From positions 1 through 7,456 of the forward strand of contig CAMPAX010000113.1 of the NCBI GenBank assembly GCA_946633495.1: a stretch of DNA of 7,456 nt. The letters are read 5' to 3'. The notes below the pieces were generated by a model, which ran no database searches, was not told where the DNA came from, and saw only the letters and a list, made by a program, of their open reading frames with translations. Each line of letters opens with the position of its first letter. Position 1 is the first letter of the stretch. This DNA comes from an uncultured Lachnospiraceae bacterium (GTDB lineage Bacteria > Bacillota > Clostridia > Lachnospirales > Lachnospiraceae). Both the position numbers and the translations under genes were made by a program. This document shows, piece by piece, positions 1 to 5,439 of this stretch.

Positions 1-24
1 AGTGATTTCGTAGATTCCTTATCG

Positions 25-53
25 TTGTATTCCCTATGGAAGTGTGCTATAAT
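25..53 (+). promoter_or_regulatory. Probable sigma-A promoter with extended -10, for the surface-protein/glnS unit
   Basis: A perfect TATAAT lies at 48-53, directly preceded by TGC (45-47), giving the extended -10 form TGnTATAAT. A weak -35 hexamer TTGTAT (25-30, first three bases match) lies 17 bases upstream. Transcription would begin near base 60, leaving a leader of about 170 bases before the first gene. The -10 match and spacing are seen directly; activity is inferred. Confidence 0.65.
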
Positions 54-72
54 CCCCCTATATGTATGGATC

Positions 73-112
73 CCGGCAGGATCCGACCATAGATTTCGTG
101 CTATCTGCCCGG
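73..112 (+). other. Imperfect stem-loop in the 5' leader
   Basis: CCGGCAG (73-79) can pair with CTGCCCGG (105-112) with one bulged C, and ATAG (89-92) can pair with CTAT (101-104) around an 8-base loop. A 9-base bulge on the 5' side (80-88) separates the two helices. No T-run follows, so it is not an intrinsic terminator. It could be a leader RNA structure or chance pairing. Confidence 0.3.
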
Positions 113-115
113 AAT

Positions 116-163
116 GGATCGTAAAAGGATCGTAAAGGATCGTAAAGGATCGTAAAGGATCGT
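116..163 (+). repeat. Five tandem copies of GGATCGTAAA in the 5' leader
   Basis: GGATCGT occurs at 116, 127, 137, 147 and 157, spaced 11, 10, 10 and 10 bases. The first four copies end in AAA or AAAA; the fifth diverges to TTTCG. The array sits between the inferred transcription start (about 60) and the first start codon (230). The period is close to one DNA helical turn and each unit carries a short A-tract. Each RNA unit also offers AAAGGATC, which resembles part of a Shine-Dalgarno sequence. Its role is unknown: protein binding, DNA bending, an RNA regulator site or a neutral tandem duplication are all possible. Confidence 0.9.
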
Positions 164-167
164 TTCG

Positions 168-196
168 TTGCTGAGTGTATGAAAGATCCGTATCAT
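168..196 (+). promoter_or_regulatory. Possible second, weaker promoter close to the first gene
   Basis: TTGCTG (168-173) and TATCAT (191-196) are separated by 17 bases and match the sigma-A consensus at 3/6 and 5/6 positions. Transcription from here would start near 203 and exclude the tandem repeats from the RNA. The -35 match is poor, so this is only a candidate. Confidence 0.2.
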
Positions 197-229
197 AATG
201 ATCAAATAACAGATGAAAGGTGATTTACT

Positions 230-2071
230 ATGCTGCGACTTGTAAAGCGAAAGAAGATAAGCTGTCTTGTTCTTTCTTTTCTGCTCCTTTTGGGACTTGG
301 CGTTATCCTTCCGGTGAATCGGGCGGAAGCGGCCGATGTGAATGTGATCATCCATATCTCTCCGGAGGGGGAGATCTCGGTGGGGGATACGGTGACAGCG
401 ATCATCACGGTACGTGGGGACGCTGTCTGGGATACGACACTGAACGTGAATTATCCGTCAGATCTTCTGGAGTGCTCCGACGGCAGCGGCGGAACCGTCT
501 CGGTCCATGTGGATGGTGAGAATGCCGCATCGGTTACGTTTAAAGCCATCGCCGATGGTTCCGGAAGAATCTCCACCGGCGGAACCGAGGCCTATGATTC
601 AGAGGGGAATACTCTGGAGATCGACCATGCAAGTGATACCGTAACTGTCGGAAAAAAAGAAGAGGTTACTGAGAAAAAGACCGAGACCGAGAAGAAGACC
701 GAAGAAGACACCGAGAAAAAGACCGAGGAAACCTCAGCTTCCGAAGCGGACGGAACCACCGAAGAAAATACGGAACAGACCACGGAGAATCTTGTGGATC
801 TGAAAAAGGCCAGAGCCGAGATCGATGGAGTGACCTATGTCTTCCGCCAGCCGGAGGATCCCACAATGATCCCGAAGGATTATACCCTGACGTCCATCCG
901 CTATCTGAACTGGATGGTACCGGCCTATATCTCGCAGAATAAAGTGCTGACCATCGTGGCGCTGACAGACGCGTCACTCATGAAACCCGAGAAGGAAGAA
1001 CCGGGTTCGGAATCCGAAGAGGATCCCGACTCCACGGAGCAGCAGGATCAGGAAGATGCCGAAACTGCCGGGGAAACCGGGGAAACCGATGAGATGAAGG
1101 ATATTCCTTTCTCCTGGTACAGATTTAACGACACAGATAATACACTTACCCTTTACAGAGAGTATTCCACGGAACTGCATTTTGTCCCGATGGAGAAGCC
1201 TGCAAATGTGGCGATCCCGGATGGATTCAGTAAAGTGACCATGGATCTTGGGCAGGGCGCCCTTACGGTGTATCAGAATGCGCAGCTGGACAAGATCGTA
1301 CTGATCTATGGCGTTACACCTACGGGTGTGGAAGGCTACTATTATTTCGATACCATCGAGAAGGCATTTATTCGCTATCTTCCGGTGAAGCAGGCGGATC
1401 CGGAGCAGGATAATCCCCGGAGTACGGCGACGGATACAACAGAGAATGACGAAAGCAGCAAGGAGGAGGATGACGGCCTCTTTAACAAGGATAACCTGGG
1501 AAAGATGCTGATCGGAGCGGTTGCTTTGTTCCTTCTTATGGCGGTGTTCGCCATGGTGCTGCTTATCCAGAATTCCAAGCTGCAGAATCGTCTGGATGAT
1601 ATGGAATATGACCGTCGTGAAGAGATGAAGAAGAGACGGGCCAAGTCTGCGGAAGAGGTAGAACGGATCGTGGCCCGTGGACGCAGCCGTTATGATGATG
1701 AGGACGATGAGGATGAGGACGAGGACGATGAGCCCGGCAAGCGGCACCGCGTGACGGATGACCGGCCGGTTTCCGGAGAAACCATCGAGATCATCATGGA
1801 AGAGGCGGAAGACAATAACCGATCCGTAAATGTTCCTCCGGTCCGGGAGAGGAAGCGGGACAAGCTGGCGGACGCCATGAAGGAACGTCCCTACGGAATC
1901 GATTCGGCATTTGATGTGGTGGAGGGCGACAGCCTTCCGGAGGAAGGGGCCGCAGGAAATCCGTCAGATCCCCCTGCTTCATCGGTTGACAGCAGTGCGG
2001 TAGTTCATGTAAAATCGAAAAAACCACAGAAGGTGGCACTTCCGGGGGATGACGATCTGGAAGATGAATAA
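230..2071 (+). CDS. Secreted single-pass membrane protein with cohesin/Ig-like domain and acidic cytoplasmic tail, function unknown
   Basis: This 613-residue protein has no function I can name. A basic N-terminus and hydrophobic core (residues 1-34, likely cleavage after AEA) form a signal peptide. Residues about 36-140 are a beta-rich domain resembling cohesin/Ig-like domains of clostridial surface proteins. EKKTE-type low complexity follows (142-168), then a Thr/Glu linker to about 190. Two related extracellular modules follow: 214-309, split by an acidic insert at about 252-293, and 329-383. A transmembrane helix spans about 426-447. The tail has a charged, possibly coiled-coil stretch with basic KKRR, an Asp/Glu run (489-501) and an acidic end. 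Basic residues after the helix support an outside-N, inside-C (type I) topology. The start is supported by AAAGGTG (216-222), seven bases before ATG. It ends 16 bases before glnS, so the two probably share a transcript. The cohesin resemblance is from memory and no dockerin or catalytic motif is visible; a sensor, scaffold or envelope structural role are all open. Confidence 0.85.
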   Translation: MLRLVKRKKISCLVLSFLLLLGLGVILPVNRAEAADVNVIIHISPEGEISVGDTVTAIITVRGDAVWDTTLNVNYPSDLLECSDGSGGTVSVHVDGENAASVTFKAIADGSGRISTGGTEAYDSEGNTLEIDHASDTVTVGKKEEVTEKKTETEKKTEEDTEKKTEETSASEADGTTEENTEQTTENLVDLKKARAEIDGVTYVFRQPEDPTMIPKDYTLTSIRYLNWMVPAYISQNKVLTIVALTDASLMKPEKEEPGSESEEDPDSTEQQDQEDAETAGETGETDEMKDIPFSWYRFNDTDNTLTLYREYSTELHFVPMEKPANVAIPDGFSKVTMDLGQGALTVYQNAQLDKIVLIYGVTPTGVEGYYYFDTIEKAFIRYLPVKQADPEQDNPRSTATDTTENDESSKEEDDGLFNKDNLGKMLIGAVALFLLMAVFAMVLLIQNSKLQNRLDDMEYDRREEMKKRRAKSAEEVERIVARGRSRYDDEDDEDEDEDDEPGKRHRVTDDRPVSGETIEIIMEEAEDNNRSVNVPPVRERKRDKLADAMKERPYGIDSAFDVVEGDSLPEEGAAGNPSDPPASSVDSSAVVHVKSKKPQKVALPGDDDLEDE

Positions 2072-2076
2072 TAATC

Positions 2077-2082
2077 AGGAGG
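2077..2082 (+). promoter_or_regulatory. Ribosome binding site that fixes the glnS start
   Basis: AGGAGG lies five bases before ATG 2088. The open frame extends upstream to an ATG at 2049 inside the preceding gene, but that start has no comparable site, and the extra 13 residues do not look like GlnRS. The site overlaps nothing and sits just after the upstream stop (2069-2071), which suits translation of a shared transcript. Confidence 0.85.
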
Positions 2083-2087
2083 CAGAC

Positions 2088-3809
2088 ATGTCGGACGAGA
2101 TAAAGCAAAAAGCGGATACGAATACGGACGAGGTTAAGTCCCGGCATTTTATCGAGCAGATCATCGATCAGGATCTGGCGGAGGGAAAGTACGAGAAGAT
2201 CGTTACCCGTTTTCCGCCGGAACCCAATGGATATCTGCATATCGGTCATGCAAAGTCCATTCTTCTGAATTACGGAATGGCAGAGGAATATGGCGGACAG
2301 TTTAACCTTCGGTTTGATGATACGAATCCGACGAAGGAGAAAGAAGAATTCGTAAATTCCATCGTAGAGGATGTTAAATGGCTGGGGGCGGACTTCCGCG
2401 GCGAGGTGCTTTATGCCTCCAACTATTTTGATGAAATGTATGAAGCGGCTGTAAAGCTGATCAAAAAAGGCAAGGCTTATGTCTGTGATCTGACACCGGA
2501 GGAGATCAGGGAGTACCGCGGAACACTGACGGAACCGGGCAGGAACAGCCCTTACCGGGATCGCTCCGTTGAGGAGAATCTGGCACTGTTTCAGGCTATG
2601 AAGAACGGGGAATTCCCGGACGGGGCAAAGGTTCTTCGGGCTAAGATCGATATGGCGTCACCGAATATCAATATGCGGGATCCCATCATTTACCGGATCG
2701 CGCGCATGACGCATCATAATACAGGAGATAAATGGTGCATTTATCCGATGTATGATTTTGCGCATCCCATCGAGGATGCCATCGAAGGCGTGACACATTC
2801 TCTCTGCACGCTGGAGTTTGAGGACCATCGCCCGCTTTACAATTGGGTAGTGGAAGAACTGGAATATCCGCACCCCCCGAAACAGATCGAGTTTGCAAAA
2901 CTGTATCTTACGGATGTGGTGACGGGAAAAAGATATATCAAGAAGCTGGTTGAGGACGGCGTGGTAGATGGATGGGATGATCCCCGTCTGGTGACATTGG
3001 CGGCGCTTCGGCGTCGTGGTTTTACGCCCGAGTCCCTGAAAATGTTCATGAAGCTGGTGGGAATCTCCAAGGCTCAGAGTTCCGTGGAATATTCCATGCT
3101 GGAGTATTGCATCCGCGAGGACTTAAAGCCGAAGGCACCGCGTCTCATGGGCGTTCTGGATCCGGTGAAGCTGGTGATCGACAATTATCCGGAGGGAAAG
3201 ACCGAGGAGTTTCTGATCGAGAACAATCCGGATTCTGTTTCCATCGGGCAGGAAGCGGGAAGCAGGAAGGTTACATTCTCCCGGGAACTGTATGTAGAGC
3301 GGGATGATTTCATGGAAGAACCTCCGAAGAAGTATTTCCGTCTGTTCCCCGGAAATGAAGTGCGCCTGAAAGGGGCTTACTTCGTTCGCTGTACCGGATG
3401 TGAGAAGGATGCGGATGGTCGTGTAACAGTGATCCATGGAACCTACGATCCGGAGACCCGTTCCGGTTCCGGATATGAAGAGAAAGAGGGCGCCCGGAAG
3501 GTGAAGGGAACGATCCACTGGGTCAATGCTCAGGATGCGGTGACGGCGGAAGTGCGCCTGTATGAGAACCTGATCGACGAGGAGAAGGGGAAACTGAATG
3601 ACGACGGAACGCTGAACTTTAATCCGAATTCACTGACCGTGCTTACCGATGCGAAGCTTGAGGCATGCATGGCGGATGCGGCTCCGGAGACAAAGGTACA
3701 GCTGATCCGGAACGGATATTTCTGTGTGGATCCGAAAGACAGCACGAAGGAACATCTGGTCCTGAACCGGATCGTTGGACTGAAGAGCTCCTACAAACCC
3801 GGAGCATGA
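2088..3809 (+). CDS. glnS: Glutaminyl-tRNA synthetase
   Basis: This is a cytoplasmic class I synthetase that joins glutamine to tRNA-Gln using ATP. The 573-residue length is close to E. coli GlnRS (about 554). The Rossmann-fold signature PPEPNGYLHIGHAKS includes the HIGH motif at residues 51-54. A characteristic GlnRS block runs from C217 (CIYPMYDFAHPIEDAIEG and on), followed by GWDDPRL (295-301), LRRRG (307-311) and CIREDL (341-346). The C-terminal beta-barrel anticodon-binding region fills about 350-573 and ends in NRIVGL, as in the family. GlnRS rather than GluRS is supported by the CIREDL/DPVKLVI region and the C-terminal barrels. One feature is notable: where E. coli has VMSKR, this protein has VVTGKR (277-282), so the KMSKS loop keeps only the final Lys-Arg. 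It probably shares a transcript with the upstream membrane-protein gene. No T-box leader is visible. Confidence 0.97.
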   Translation: MSDEIKQKADTNTDEVKSRHFIEQIIDQDLAEGKYEKIVTRFPPEPNGYLHIGHAKSILLNYGMAEEYGGQFNLRFDDTNPTKEKEEFVNSIVEDVKWLGADFRGEVLYASNYFDEMYEAAVKLIKKGKAYVCDLTPEEIREYRGTLTEPGRNSPYRDRSVEENLALFQAMKNGEFPDGAKVLRAKIDMASPNINMRDPIIYRIARMTHHNTGDKWCIYPMYDFAHPIEDAIEGVTHSLCTLEFEDHRPLYNWVVEELEYPHPPKQIEFAKLYLTDVVTGKRYIKKLVEDGVVDGWDDPRLVTLAALRRRGFTPESLKMFMKLVGISKAQSSVEYSMLEYCIREDLKPKAPRLMGVLDPVKLVIDNYPEGKTEEFLIENNPDSVSIGQEAGSRKVTFSRELYVERDDFMEEPPKKYFRLFPGNEVRLKGAYFVRCTGCEKDADGRVTVIHGTYDPETRSGSGYEEKEGARKVKGTIHWVNAQDAVTAEVRLYENLIDEEKGKLNDDGTLNFNPNSLTVLTDAKLEACMADAAPETKVQLIRNGYFCVDPKDSTKEHLVLNRIVGLKSSYKPGA

Positions 3810-3847
3810 TCCTCTGGGGCACAGGTTCCCTGAATAGCATACAAAAG

Positions 3848-3862
3848 AATTTGTTACAAATT
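3848..3862. repeat. Short inverted repeat AATTTG-TTA-CAAATT after glnS
   Basis: A perfect 6-base inverted repeat surrounds a 3-base centre, six bases upstream of a TTTACA hexamer. It is AT-rich and has no following T-run, so it is unlikely to be a terminator. Its size and position would suit an operator, but in AT-rich spacer DNA chance is a serious alternative. Confidence 0.3.
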
Positions 3863-3867
3863 TCGGA

Positions 3868-3895
3868 TTTACAGAGTCGGTGAAAAAATGATAAA
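3868..3895 (+). promoter_or_regulatory. Candidate promoter upstream of the permuted papain-like gene
   Basis: TTTACA (3868-3873, 5/6 match to the -35 consensus) is followed after 16 bases by GATAAA (3890-3895, 4/6 match to the -10). It would start transcripts near 3902. It competes with the better -10 at 3956-3961 as the start of this unit. Confidence 0.3.
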
Positions 3896-3955
3896 GTAGG
3901 TTCGATGTGATCCGCTCACTTATCTGAGGATCCGAAAAATCAAAGATACAAGTTA

Positions 3956-3961
3956 TATAAT
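3956..3961 (+). promoter_or_regulatory. Perfect TATAAT -10 hexamer without a clear -35
   Basis: TATAAT lies in AT-rich DNA, but 16-18 bases upstream there is only an A-rich stretch with no match to TTGACA, and no TGn extension. If used, transcription would begin near 3968. That is only about 12 bases before ATG 3980 and about 57 bases before the alternative GTG at 4025. Confidence 0.35.
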
Positions 3962-3979
3962 ATTTGATTATTAAGATTC

Positions 3980-5104
3980 ATGATACACCTGAAGCAAAGA
4001 AAAAATAAATATAAAGGATTCGAAGTGACGGAGGTTACTCCCGCAGAGCCATTGATGGCTGCTGACGGGAGTATTCTGCGTGCTGATGCCGAAGAAATGT
4101 CAGATCCCGAAGCTTCCCTGGCAGCCGGACCGGAGTCTTCACCAGACATGGAACAGGAAGATCAGCCCGGGATGAAGAACATTTACATCCTCTTATCACG
4201 GACGGGGACCGTTCCGTCCAAGGTGATCCGTTTCCTGAAACCGATGCCCTACGCGCATGCGTCCATCGCCTTTGATGAGAACCTTACGGAGATGTACAGC
4301 TTTGCACGAAAGAGGGTTCATTATCCTTTTTACTGCGGACTGATCGATGAGGATATCAATAAAGGCATCTTTGAACGAAAAAAGAAAACAAAATGTCTGG
4401 TGCTCCGACTTCCCGTGACGGAGGAAGAATACGGAAGGATCCATGAGAATGTTGAGAAGTTCAAGGAACAGAGGAGACGGTACGGATACAATTATCTGGG
4501 CGTCTTTGCTGCGAGAGTGCATATCGCCATAGAACGTAAGTACAATTATTTCTGTACACAGTTCGTGGATAAGGTACTGCAGATGAGTGGGATCGATCTG
4601 TTCGGGAAAAAACCGGGACTGGTCACTCCGGATGACTACAGGACCAGCGACAAGCTGGAGCATTTCTATGAAGGACTTCTGGTGAATTACCGCAACTGGC
4701 TCGGATCCCTGCATTTGGATGCGGAGGAGAAGAGTCTTCGGAGGAGCGAGAAGAAGGAAATGCGGGAGCATAGAAAAATGCTCCGGACGCAGCAGAAGGA
4801 ACAACAAAAGCAGCATAAAGAGCAGCAGAGGTTCCTGCGTACGCAGCAGAAGGAACAGCAGAAGGTGCTTAGAGATCAGCAGAAGGAGCAGCAGCAGGAA
4901 CTCAGGGAGCAGATGCTTGGTCAGCAGCTGGAGCTGAACGAACAGCAGCGGGAAGAGCAGCATACCCTGATCCGTGCTCAGCATAGGGCAATCCGGAAGA
5001 AACAGGCCCAGATCGATCGTCAGCAGCTGGAACGGCAGCAGGAGCGGTTGGGACTGGAGGGGAAACCCTCGGAACAATCGGATGATTCCGCAACAAGTGT
5101 ATAA
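3980..5104 (+). CDS. Circularly permuted NlpC/P60 (YiiX-type papain-like) protein with hendecad coiled-coil tail
   Basis: The 374-residue protein has a recognisable core at about 65-240. It opens KNIYILLSRTGT, with His93 in YAHASIAF and Cys192 in NYFCTQFV. The His-before-Cys order is that of permuted papain-like amidases (YiiX/YebB type) rather than classical NlpC/P60, where Cys comes first. Known members of the fold cleave amide or thioester bonds; the substrate here is unknown. No signal peptide or transmembrane segment is visible, so it is probably cytoplasmic. Residues about 267-350 are Gln/Glu/Lys-rich and repeat mainly every 11 residues, suggesting a long coiled coil. The start is uncertain. 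ATG 3980 is the first possible start after a stop but lacks a ribosome binding site. GTG 4025 has AAAGGA six bases upstream, and ATG 4172 matches where remembered homologues begin. Residues 1-64 are polar, acidic and probably disordered. The gene stands alone between glnS and a strong terminator. Confidence 0.85.
   Translation: MIHLKQRKNKYKGFEVTEVTPAEPLMAADGSILRADAEEMSDPEASLAAGPESSPDMEQEDQPGMKNIYILLSRTGTVPSKVIRFLKPMPYAHASIAFDENLTEMYSFARKRVHYPFYCGLIDEDINKGIFERKKKTKCLVLRLPVTEEEYGRIHENVEKFKEQRRRYGYNYLGVFAARVHIAIERKYNYFCTQFVDKVLQMSGIDLFGKKPGLVTPDDYRTSDKLEHFYEGLLVNYRNWLGSLHLDAEEKSLRRSEKKEMREHRKMLRTQQKEQQKQHKEQQRFLRTQQKEQQKVLRDQQKEQQQELREQMLGQQLELNEQQREEQHTLIRAQHRAIRKKQAQIDRQQLERQQERLGLEGKPSEQSDDSATSV
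4013..4018 (+). promoter_or_regulatory. Ribosome binding site pointing to an alternative GTG start at 4025
   Basis: AAAGGA is followed by a 6-base spacer and then GTG (4025-4027), codon 16 of the longest frame. ATG 3980 has no purine-rich site in front and would leave a very short leader from the TATAAT at 3956. If GTG is used, the protein has 359 residues and loses a Lys-rich 15-residue N-terminus encoded by AT-rich DNA that looks more like leader. Confidence 0.45.
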
Positions 5105-5110
5105 ATGATT

Positions 5111-5149
5111 GAGGTTCCGAACGGCAGACGCTGTTCGGAATCTTTTTTT
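5111..5149 (+). terminator. Strong intrinsic terminator after the papain-like gene
   Basis: TTCCGAACGGC (5115-5125) pairs with GCTGTTCGGAA (5130-5140) around an AGAC tetraloop, with one G-U pair. The stem can extend outward by G-U and G-C pairs. It runs into TCTTTTTTT (5141-5149). Stem length, loop size and T-run are all typical of Rho-independent termination. It lies just after the stop at 5104 and isolates the chaperonin operon from upstream transcription. Confidence 0.93.
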
Positions 5150-5160
5150 CGGAGACGTTC

Positions 5161-5185
5161 TTCCGATCGGATCCGGGTATCGGAA
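5161..5185. repeat. Inverted repeat between the terminator and the groE promoter
   Basis: TTCCGAT (5161-5167) and ATCGGAA (5179-5185) are perfect complements around an 11-base centre containing the palindrome GGATCC. There is no T-run on the + side. It lies 27 bases upstream of the groE -35 hexamer, where an activator or secondary structure could sit. No function is assigned. Confidence 0.4.
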
Positions 5186-5212
5186 AGAATAGAAAAAAGT
5201 GTAAATTAGGGG

Positions 5213-5240
5213 TTGATTTTTTTGCGGAATAGGGTACAAT
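5213..5240 (+). promoter_or_regulatory. Sigma-A promoter of groES-groEL
   Basis: TTGATT (5213-5218, 4/6 match) and TACAAT (5235-5240, 5/6 match) are separated by 16 bases. The expected transcription start near 5247 falls just upstream of the CIRCE element, the usual arrangement for HrcA-controlled chaperonin operons. AT-rich DNA precedes the -35. Confidence 0.85.
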
Positions 5241-5250
5241 GTAAATTGTG

Positions 5251-5277
5251 TTAGCACTCAGATGGTATGAGTGCTAA
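5251..5277. promoter_or_regulatory. CIRCE operator (HrcA binding site)
   Basis: TTAGCACTC (5251-5259), a 9-base spacer and GAGTGCTAA (5269-5277) match the CIRCE consensus exactly. In Firmicutes the HrcA repressor binds this site and represses groESL and dnaK operons until heat or protein-folding stress inactivates it. It overlaps the start of the transcript, so it can block transcription. The hrcA gene is not in the window. Confidence 0.98.
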
Positions 5278-5439
5278 AAGCTGGACGGCCGTTGAACCTG
5301 TCTGACAGATCGATCTGAAAGAATAATTCGGAAGATGAGTCCGGAAGATCGATCCGGAAGGGGCAAAGCGACCGGAACGGATCGATACAAAAAAAGGTCG
5401 GTAAAAGCCGATGAAGAAAGAAAACAGGAGGAGATCAAA
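5278..5439 (+). other. Long groE leader with GATC-rich palindromes
   Basis: From the inferred start near 5247 to the groES ATG the leader is about 190 bases, long for this operon. It holds the perfect palindrome CAGATCGATCTG (5306-5317), two copies of TCCGGA (5340-5345 and 5353-5358) flanking AGATCGA, and a further GGATCGAT at 5389-5396. These could fold into small hairpins. The groES frame is open through part of this region to an ATG at 5335, but that stretch encodes an unrelated charged sequence and is not taken as coding. Confidence 0.45.
5426..5431 (+). promoter_or_regulatory. Ribosome binding site that fixes the groES start
   Basis: AGGAGG lies eight bases before ATG 5440. The protein from this ATG begins MNVKPLGDRV, the typical GroES N-terminus, so the upstream in-frame ATG at 5335 is rejected. 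Confidence 0.9.

Noticed and set aside
62..124. A 20-codon open frame in the first leader, ending at TAA in the first tandem repeat
   Set aside because: It starts within a few bases of the inferred transcription start and has no ribosome binding site. A leaderless leader peptide is possible but unsupported.
116..163. The tandem repeats as a CRISPR array or plasmid-type origin iterons
   Set aside because: Units are 10 bases with no spacers, and no cas, rep or DnaA-box sequences are nearby.
1..229. T-box or known riboswitch upstream of the glnS unit
   Set aside because: No T-box AGGGTGGnACCGCG antiterminator core, specifier-loop pattern or terminator is visible, and I recognise no riboswitch consensus.
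652..658. A7 run inside the membrane-protein gene as a phase-variation tract
   Set aside because: Seven adenines encode Lys codons in an EKKTE region and the frame is intact. Runs of this length are common and no evidence of slippage is present.
974..1747. A 257-codon antisense open frame opposite the membrane protein
   Set aside because: It has no recognisable domain or convincing ribosome binding site, while the + strand has a full signal peptide, transmembrane helix and ribosome binding site.
4196..5257. A 353-codon antisense open frame opposite the papain-like gene
   Set aside because: Its Leu-rich stretch is the complement of the CAG/GAG/AAG repeats in the coiled-coil tail, and it crosses the terminator. 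It is a shadow.
5335..5439. N-terminal extension of GroES from ATG 5335
   Set aside because: The 35 extra residues are charged and unlike GroES, whereas ATG 5440 has a perfect AGGAGG and the canonical N-terminus.
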